Made by a program: the position numbers and the translations under genes
Part shown: one piece after another, positions 58,008-64,000 of the stretch
Layout: each line of letters begins with the position of its first letter
Numbering within the stretch: position 1 is the first letter of the stretch
The notes under the pieces: model-generated
The model's input: the letters and a program-made list of their open reading frames with translations, nothing else
The model's database searches: none
Told to the model about the DNA's origin: nothing
DNA from: Antedon mediterranea
Taxonomy: Eukaryota > Echinodermata > Crinoidea > Comatulida > Antedonidae
Length of the DNA: 64,000 bases
Direction of reading: 5' to 3'
Assembly: GCF_964355755.1 (NCBI RefSeq)
Contig: NC_092670.1
Coordinates: 36,753,795 to 36,817,794 of the forward strand

Positions 58008-58259
58008 TTTTTTAGGCAAATTGCCAAGGATAACCGCAAGTGAACTTAATCACTATCCTTCTCTCAAAGGTGGCAATCTTGTTCACAAGACAAACATATA
58101 CACAAGATGCTCTACATACACAAAGACTTAATTACAAGTCTATGGGAGTGGAGTTGCAAATTGTCATGACAAAAAATCCTGAAATATGACAGGACTTGAA
58201 ACCAGTACCCTTGGATTGGTAGCCAAGCATCATAACCACCAAGCCACAACTCCACTCCA
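58008..58259 (-). mobile_element. tRNA-derived SINE, type 2
   Basis: Reverse complement of the 47311 copy. On the minus strand: AGTGGAGTTGTGGCTTGGTG, CTTGGCTACCAATCCAAGGG, then TTTCAAGTCCTGTCATATTT, AAGTCTTTGTGTATGTAGAG and GGTTATCCTTGGCAATTTGC. Confidence 0.8.
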
Positions 58260-58284
58260 CTAATTAATACAGAAAAAAAAGATA

Positions 58285-58565
58285 ACAATGATGGTTCGGG
58301 TCATACAATTCCATTTGCATGACATACAAAATCACATAAGTTACTTTACAATTGAATGATTCGTGTAGTAGGCCTAACACGCTTTTAATCCGTAAAGTAA
58401 ACCGTGGTTATCGCTGTAGCAAATGTGTCTGTCGTTAGATGATCAGGTTTATTTAAACTACAGACTTAAATAACAGAACTAAATTACTGTGTAAATAATA
58501 TTGCCGCAACTTTGCTGTACTTCATGTGGAGATTAAGTGTCAACCTAAAGAAAATTAAAGTCGTT
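58285..58565 (+). repeat. Upstream repeat of lectin L6, copy of the 53565-54240 block
   Basis: GATAACAATGATGGTTCGGG through GCAAATGTGTCTGTCGTTAG matches the units upstream of L5. CTTCATGTGGAGATTAAGTG and GTGCACATTACAGG match 54180-54242, so the lectin and its upstream DNA were duplicated together. Confidence 0.75.
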
Positions 58566-58691
58566 ATGTGCACATTACAGGAAAAAAACAAATAAATTGC
58601 GATTATATATGTTTTAGTAAACACAATATTATATTGAATTTTTCAAAATCCTTTTGTGGGTGTTTTCTATATAGACTTCTACAACCGGAAA

Positions 58692-59600
58692 ATGAAGGAA
58701 ATGATTGTTTTGTTCGTGCTTATCGCTACACTATCTACTGTAGAGTCGTGTCAACCATGTCCTATATTTTGGGTTCGATACCAAGGCAATTGTTACCGAA
58801 TATTTGCGGAAACATTAACTTGGTCAGAAGCTTAGAACAAATGCCAAAAATACACAACCTGGTTTGTATAAATAATTTATTTATAATCGGTAAAACTAGG
58901 GCTACAATTATGCCTCGCCCACCCGATTCTGTAGCTGTTAGTAGGCCTACGCTCAGTGTGGAAGACTGCCGACAGTCTACCAGAGACCTATCTGACTGTA
59001 TTAAGTACTTTTAATACACGATATCACTATCATTAGATCGTATGTGAAGACATGGTTACTTAACTTAATTATTTCTTTTCTTAAATTTGAATGGGGAGAA
59101 AGGCAACTTATGAATAATAATTACTCTAAAACTTACTCAATAAAGAGATTGTAGTCATCAACGTTTCGATATTATAAATCAAGTTTAGTTTTATATACAA
59201 AATGAGTACATCTATTAGAATGTTTATTAATGTATAAAACTACAGCAAAGTACCTTTTTAATCAAAGGATTGCAAAAGGACATCTGGTGTCCATCCGGAG
59301 TGAGGAGGAAGAAAACGAATTTGTTTCAAGACTTTGGAATTCAGCTACTGACGGATTGGTAACTCGTGGATCGGCTACCTACTGGATTGGTTTAACTGAT
59401 GCAAAAGACGAGGGTAAATGGAGATGGAGCGACACCAATCAGTTGGCAACTTATACAAACTGGGATAAAAATCAAACTGACAATGCAGGTGGTAACCAGA
59501 CTGTGCTACAGTGGAACCTAAATGGTTTACAGACGAAATGGGACGATGGCAATTGCCAGGGCGCAGATATGTGTTCAAACTTCCACAGAATAAATACTAA
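58692..59600 (+). pseudogene. C-type lectin L6 pseudogene
   Basis: The first exon (58692 to about 58860) reads MKEMIVLFVLIATLSTVESC and on to LTWSEA, where the expected GAG is TAG (58833-58835). The second exon (from 59268) reads GHLVSIRSEEEENEFV, TYWIGLTD and NWDKNQTDN. A one-base loss followed by a two-base loss (ACCAGACTGTGCTACAGTGG) replaces the conserved Cys-containing stretch. A further shift near 59566 takes the normal C-terminus (…KLPQNKY) out of frame, and the last Cys codon of that frame is TTC. AATAAA is at 59680. Multiple independent lesions make this a decayed copy, closest to L5. Confidence 0.85.
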
Positions 59601-60253
59601 AATGTTGATTTATTATAAATAAAAGTTACTTACTAAAAATAGTTAGTGCATTTCACCTATTTATAGGCCTATATTTCACAATAAATGGATACGATAGAAT
59701 GATAACTGTTTTTTGTGTTTTTGTCCTTGGTTATAGGTTAAATCAATGTTTGTATAATAGAAATAATATTACAAATGTCAATGTTATTAACTTTCGTATA
59801 CAGCACCTTCAGCATCAGGTTTGCAACATTGATATTTCTAAATGCTTTGAAGCCAAAATGAGATGAGTCTACAATGCTAAGAAATCATCTTGTATGATAG
59901 TCTGCCCTAAGTCACGTAGGATTCAATTGAAAGCTTTTATTACCAGCCAATGGCAACAGCTTGATTCAACCAATGTCTGGTCATGTTATCTCTTTGGATC
60001 TAGATGATTCAATTCTAAACTCTTTAATCATCCCACACGAGGCAATTCAAATAAAAAGTTGATGATTTAGATATGAACTGGCAATACAGATATTTGTGCA
60101 TCAGAGCCAACTCATTGGTCAGGAAATATAGCATGTGTTCTTTCGATGTGGAATGTGTTTTATTTTAAAAAAAATATAATATGTATTGTGCTACATTATG
60201 GTGCAACTTTAATCAGGGTACCTTACAATCTCTTCAGTAACAATAATGGGCAA
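59601..60253. other. Intergenic, no gene seen
   Basis: AT-rich DNA between lectin L6 and the foldback element. I see no exon, tRNA head or inverted-end element in it. Confidence 0.5.
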
Positions 60254-63200
60254 TAGGCTAGTCAATCTAGCAAAAAAAACAGCCCAAAGTGAAACAAATT
60301 GCAAACAGAGATTTTTCTTTTTTAAATGGTCATATATGATGAGGAGATCAAAATTTGAGCATCACACCTCTGTCACTCATCCCGATGATATGAAAATTAG
60401 CTTAAATATGCAAATTAGGGTGAAATTACAACGTTACCATATCTCAAAAACGACTAGTCCGAGAGAGTTGATTTTTTCACTGATCTATTCAAAATGTATA
60501 TATTTATATTTACTCTAATGAAACATTTTACGAAAAAATGACCGGAAGTACAACATTTGACCTTCGACCCCATTTCTCAATGTTTGCATATACAATGTGA
60601 CTAAAATGTCTGTAGAGACTTTATTTTGCCCTCAAATGACCCAGACATAGGTTCCTAATAGCCAGCATAGGATCACTTTGTAATTCCCAAAATCACACCT
60701 TTGTCACACACCTCGAAAGTATGCAAATTAGTAGTACAATTTAAATAAAATATGCAAATAAGGGGAAAAAATTACAGTTTTCCTATATCTCGAAAACCAC
60801 TAATGCTAGAGAGCTGATTTTTTCACAGCCGTATTCAAAATGTACATATTTCTATTTGCTCCAATGAAACATTTTACAAAAAATTTACCGGAAATATGAC
60901 ATTTGACCCTCGACCCCATTTCTCAATATTGCATATATAAATGAAACTAAAATGTCTGTAGAGACTTTGTTTTGCCCTCAAATGACTCCGATACAGGTTT
61001 CTAATAGCCAACATAGGACTGTTTAGTAGATCTCAAAATCACACCTGTATCACTCACCTCCAAAGTATGCAAATTATTAGTACAAGTTACATGAAATATG
61101 CAAATTAGAGGGTGAAATTAAAGGTTCCTATATATCGAAAACCACTAAGGCTAGAGAGTTGATTTTTTCAATAACTTGTTCAGAATGTACATATTTATAT
61201 TTACTCTAATGAAACATTTTACGATAAAATGACCGGAAATACAACAATTGACCCTCAACCCCATTTATTAATGTTTGCATACATAATGCGACTAAAATGT
61301 CTGTAGAGACTTTGTTTTGGACTCAAATAACTCGGATACATGTTTCCTATAGTCAGCATAGGACCGCTTTGTAATTCCCAAAATCACGCCTTCGTTTTGG
61401 CATGGTTGGAATTCCCTTTTTTCGTATTAGTTTATGTACAGCGCTTAGAGGTTACACAACATTAGGCGCTATATAAATCCAGGATATTATTATTATTATT
61501 TCTCAATATTTGCATATAATGCAACTAAAATGTATGTACAGACTTTGTTTTGGCCTCAAATGACTCGGATACAGGTTTTATATAGCCAGTATAAGTCAAG
61601 CACCTCGAAAGTATGCAAATTAGTAGTACAAGCTATATGAAATATGCAAATTACAGTGAATTGCCTTATGTATCTCGAAAACGTTAATGACCGAGAGAGA
61701 GAGATATGGCAACTTTCTTGTACTACTGATTTGCATACTTTCAAGCGAAGTAACAGAGGTGTGATTTTGAGAATTACTAAACAGTTCTATGCTGGCTATA
61801 GAAAACCTGTATCTGGGTCATTATTGAAAAAAAAAAATTATCGAAAGTATGACATTTGACCCTCGAACCTATTTCTCAATATTTGCATATAATGCAACTA
61901 AAATGTATGTACATACTTTGTTTTGGCCTCAAATGACTTGGATACAGGTTTTATATAGCCAGTATAGGATCGTTTAGTAATTCCAAAAGTCAAGCAACTC
62001 GAAAGTATGCAAATTATTAGTACAAGTTATATGAAATATGCAAATTACAGCCTTATGTATCTCGAAAAACGCTAATAACCGATAGAGATATGGCAACTTT
62101 CACCTCTTGTACTACTAATTTGCATATTTTCTAGGGAAGTAACAAATGTGTGATTTTGAGAATTACTACAGTTCTATGTTGGCTATAGAAAACCTGTATC
62201 TGAGTCATTTGAGGCCAAAACAGTCTGTACAGATATTTTAGTTGAATTATATGAAAATATTGAGAAATAGGGTCAACGGTCAAATGTCATAATTCAATCG
62301 AGACAATTTTTGCATAAAATGTTTCATTACAGCGAATATAAATATGTACATTCTGAATCAACTCTGAATTCAAATCAACTCTCTAGCATTAATGGTTTTC
62401 GAGATATGGGAAGACTGTAATTTCACCCCTAATTTGCATATTTCATGTAACTTGTACTAATAATTTGCATACTTTCAAGGTATGTGACAAAGATGTGATT
62501 TTGGGAATTACAAAGAGGTCCTATGCTGACAATAGGAAAACTGTATCCGAGTCATTTGAGTCCAAAAAAATTATCTACAGACATTTTAGTCGCATTATGT
62601 ATGCAAACATTGATAAATAGGGTCAAGGGTCAATTGTTGTATTTCCGGTCATTTTTTCGTAAAATGTTTCATTGGAGCAAATATAAATATGTACATTCTG
62701 AACAAGTTTTTGAAAAAATCAACTCTCTACCTTAGCGGTTTTCGATACATATAGGAACCTGTAATTTCACCCCCTAATTTGCATATTTCATGTAACTTGT
62801 ACTAATAATTTGCATACTTTGAAGGTGAGTGATACAGGTGTGATTTTGAGATTTACTAAACATTCCTATGTTGGCTATTAGAAACCTGTATCCGAGTCAT
62901 TTGAGGGCAAAACAAAGTCTCTACAGACATTTTAGTTTTCATTATATATGCAATATTGAGAAATGGGGTCGAGGGTCAAATGTTATAGTTCCGGGCATTT
63001 TTTTGTAAAATGTCTCATTACAGCAAATATAAATATATACATTTTAAATATTTTAGTGAAAAAATCAACACTCTAGCATTAGCGGTTTTCGAGATATGGC
63101 AACGGTGTAATTTCACTCCCTAATTTGCATATTTAATATTACTTGTACTACTAATTTGCATACTTTCGAGGTGCGTGACGAAGTTGTGATTTTAGGAATT

Positions 63201-63617
63201 ATAATACAGTTCTATGGTGAGTATTGAAACACAATATCCAAGTCATTGAGTCCAAAATAAAGTCTCTACAGACATTTTAATCACATATTTATGTAAATAT
63301 TGAGAAATGGGGTCAAGGGTCAAAATTTGGTACTTCCGGACATTTTTATGTAAACTGTCTCATTAGAGCAAATATAAATATATATATTCTGAACCCGACT
63401 GTGCAAAAATGAACTCTCTACGATTAGTAGTTTTTAAGATATGGTAACCCTGTAATTTCACCCTAATTTGCATATTTAAGCTAATTTGCATACCTTCGGG
63501 ATGAGTGTCAGAGGTGTGATGCTCAAAAAATAATTACCTTATCATATGTAACCATTTAAAAAAAAAAAATCTCTGTTTGCAATTTGTTTCACTCAAAATG
63601 CTAGATTGACTAGCCTA
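60254..63617. mobile_element. Foldback-type element of about 345-bp subunits
   Basis: The outer ends are a perfect 17-bp inverted repeat: TAGGCTAGTCAATCTAG at 60254 and its complement ending at 63617. Inside, the left arm has tandem subunits marked by GAAACATTTTAC at 60520, 60866 and 61211. The right arm has inverted ones ending at 62325, 62670, 63016 and 63361, all 345-346 bp apart. Mirror pairs sum to the same value (60520+63361 = 61211+62670), so the arms are symmetric about 61,940. The centre (about 61690-62080) is rearranged, with orientation flips. No open frame has coding character. By structure it is a Foldback/Tetris-like non-autonomous element. Confidence 0.85.
61390..61500 (+). mobile_element. 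LINE/SINE 3'-tail insertion inside the foldback element
   Basis: Interrupts a subunit with TACAGCGCTTAGAGGTTACA, GGCGCTATATAAATCCAGG and ATTATTATTATT. The tail matches the 3' end of the type 1 SINE at 42541. Confidence 0.65.
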
Positions 63618-63887
63618 CAAAGGAAGCTGTTACAAAGAACATTGTAGTACCAGCCTCATGTTTACGGAATGTAGAATTCCTTCTTTTTATGAATATTTAA
63701 GAAAATCGATATGTGGCCTGATGTGATTTATGTATAATTTTACATTCTATAGATCAGAAACTCTGAATGAATCAATACATGAATTACGATTTGAATCAAA
63801 ACACATAGAAACTCAGATAATTACATCAAAGATCTATAACTAAAATTCTTTTATATTATAGGATCAGATTCACCATGGTATCCAGCG

Positions 63888-64000
63888 TTTATACTAATTA
63901 TCGTGAGATCGAGGTTCGAATCCAACTCCCGCCGCATTGCTTGTATCCTTAAGCAAGATTATTATCTGTTATTATATCGTTGTTCCGTTGTTTGTACTCT
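63888..64000 (+). mobile_element. tRNA-derived SINE, type 1, cut by the window end
   Basis: GAGGTTCGAATCCAACTC (B box) followed by CCGCATTGCTTGTATCC matches the head region of the SINE at 42541-42857 in the opposite orientation. The A box is diverged. The rest lies beyond the window. Confidence 0.65.

Noticed and set aside
60254-63617. CRISPR-like or satellite array
   Set aside because: Units are 345 bp in two inverted arms with diverged copies. That is a foldback element, not short direct repeats with unique spacers.

Overview
The window is animal nuclear DNA: AT-rich, intron-rich, dense in short palindromic repeats, with genes split into exons of about 40-380 bp that join with consistent GT/AG borders and phases. 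The protein families (type II transmembrane serine proteases with CUB/LDLa/frizzled modules, a CHID1 orthologue, small secreted C-type lectins) and an extreme excess of the palindrome TAGGCCTA fit an echinoderm-like invertebrate deuterostome. That assignment is inference; I cannot name the species.

Region 1 (1-31,114, minus strand) is a tandem array of three paralogous mosaic membrane proteases. Paralogue C (1612-5494) is cut by the left edge and shows only the membrane anchor, a stalk and one CUB domain. Paralogue B (7550-17921) is complete: 16 coding exons, 1067 aa, ordered TM, short stalk, frizzled, CUB, LDLa, CUB, two CUB-like, LDLa, trypsin. Paralogue A (21215-31114) has the same order plus one extra linker exon, but as sequenced its last catalytic exon is frameshifted and its S1-pocket Asp189 is replaced by Gly. 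Both readable protease domains have an RxKR motif at the activation site.

Region 2 (32,485-38,977, plus strand) is an 11-exon CHID1 (stabilin-interacting chitinase-like protein) gene, 404 aa, head-to-head with paralogue A across about 1.4 kb.

Region 3 (40.5-59.6 kb) is a C-type lectin cluster. Two intact two-exon QPD lectins lie on the minus strand. On the plus strand one intact first exon (49568) is followed by four carbohydrate-recognition second exons with different sugar motifs (QPD, QPN, EPN, degraded QTD). Two further first exons are broken by stops, and one second exon has no first exon nearby. The plus cluster may be decaying duplicates or a one-first-exon/many-CRD splicing unit.

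Region 4 (60,254-63,617) is a 3.36 kb foldback element of about 345-bp subunits in inverted arms, carrying about 19 octamer (ATGCAAAT) motifs. Throughout there are several families of palindromic MITE-like elements, some nested, three tRNA-derived SINE types, a LINE 3' end and several tandem repeats. No rRNA, CRISPR or bacterial features are present.
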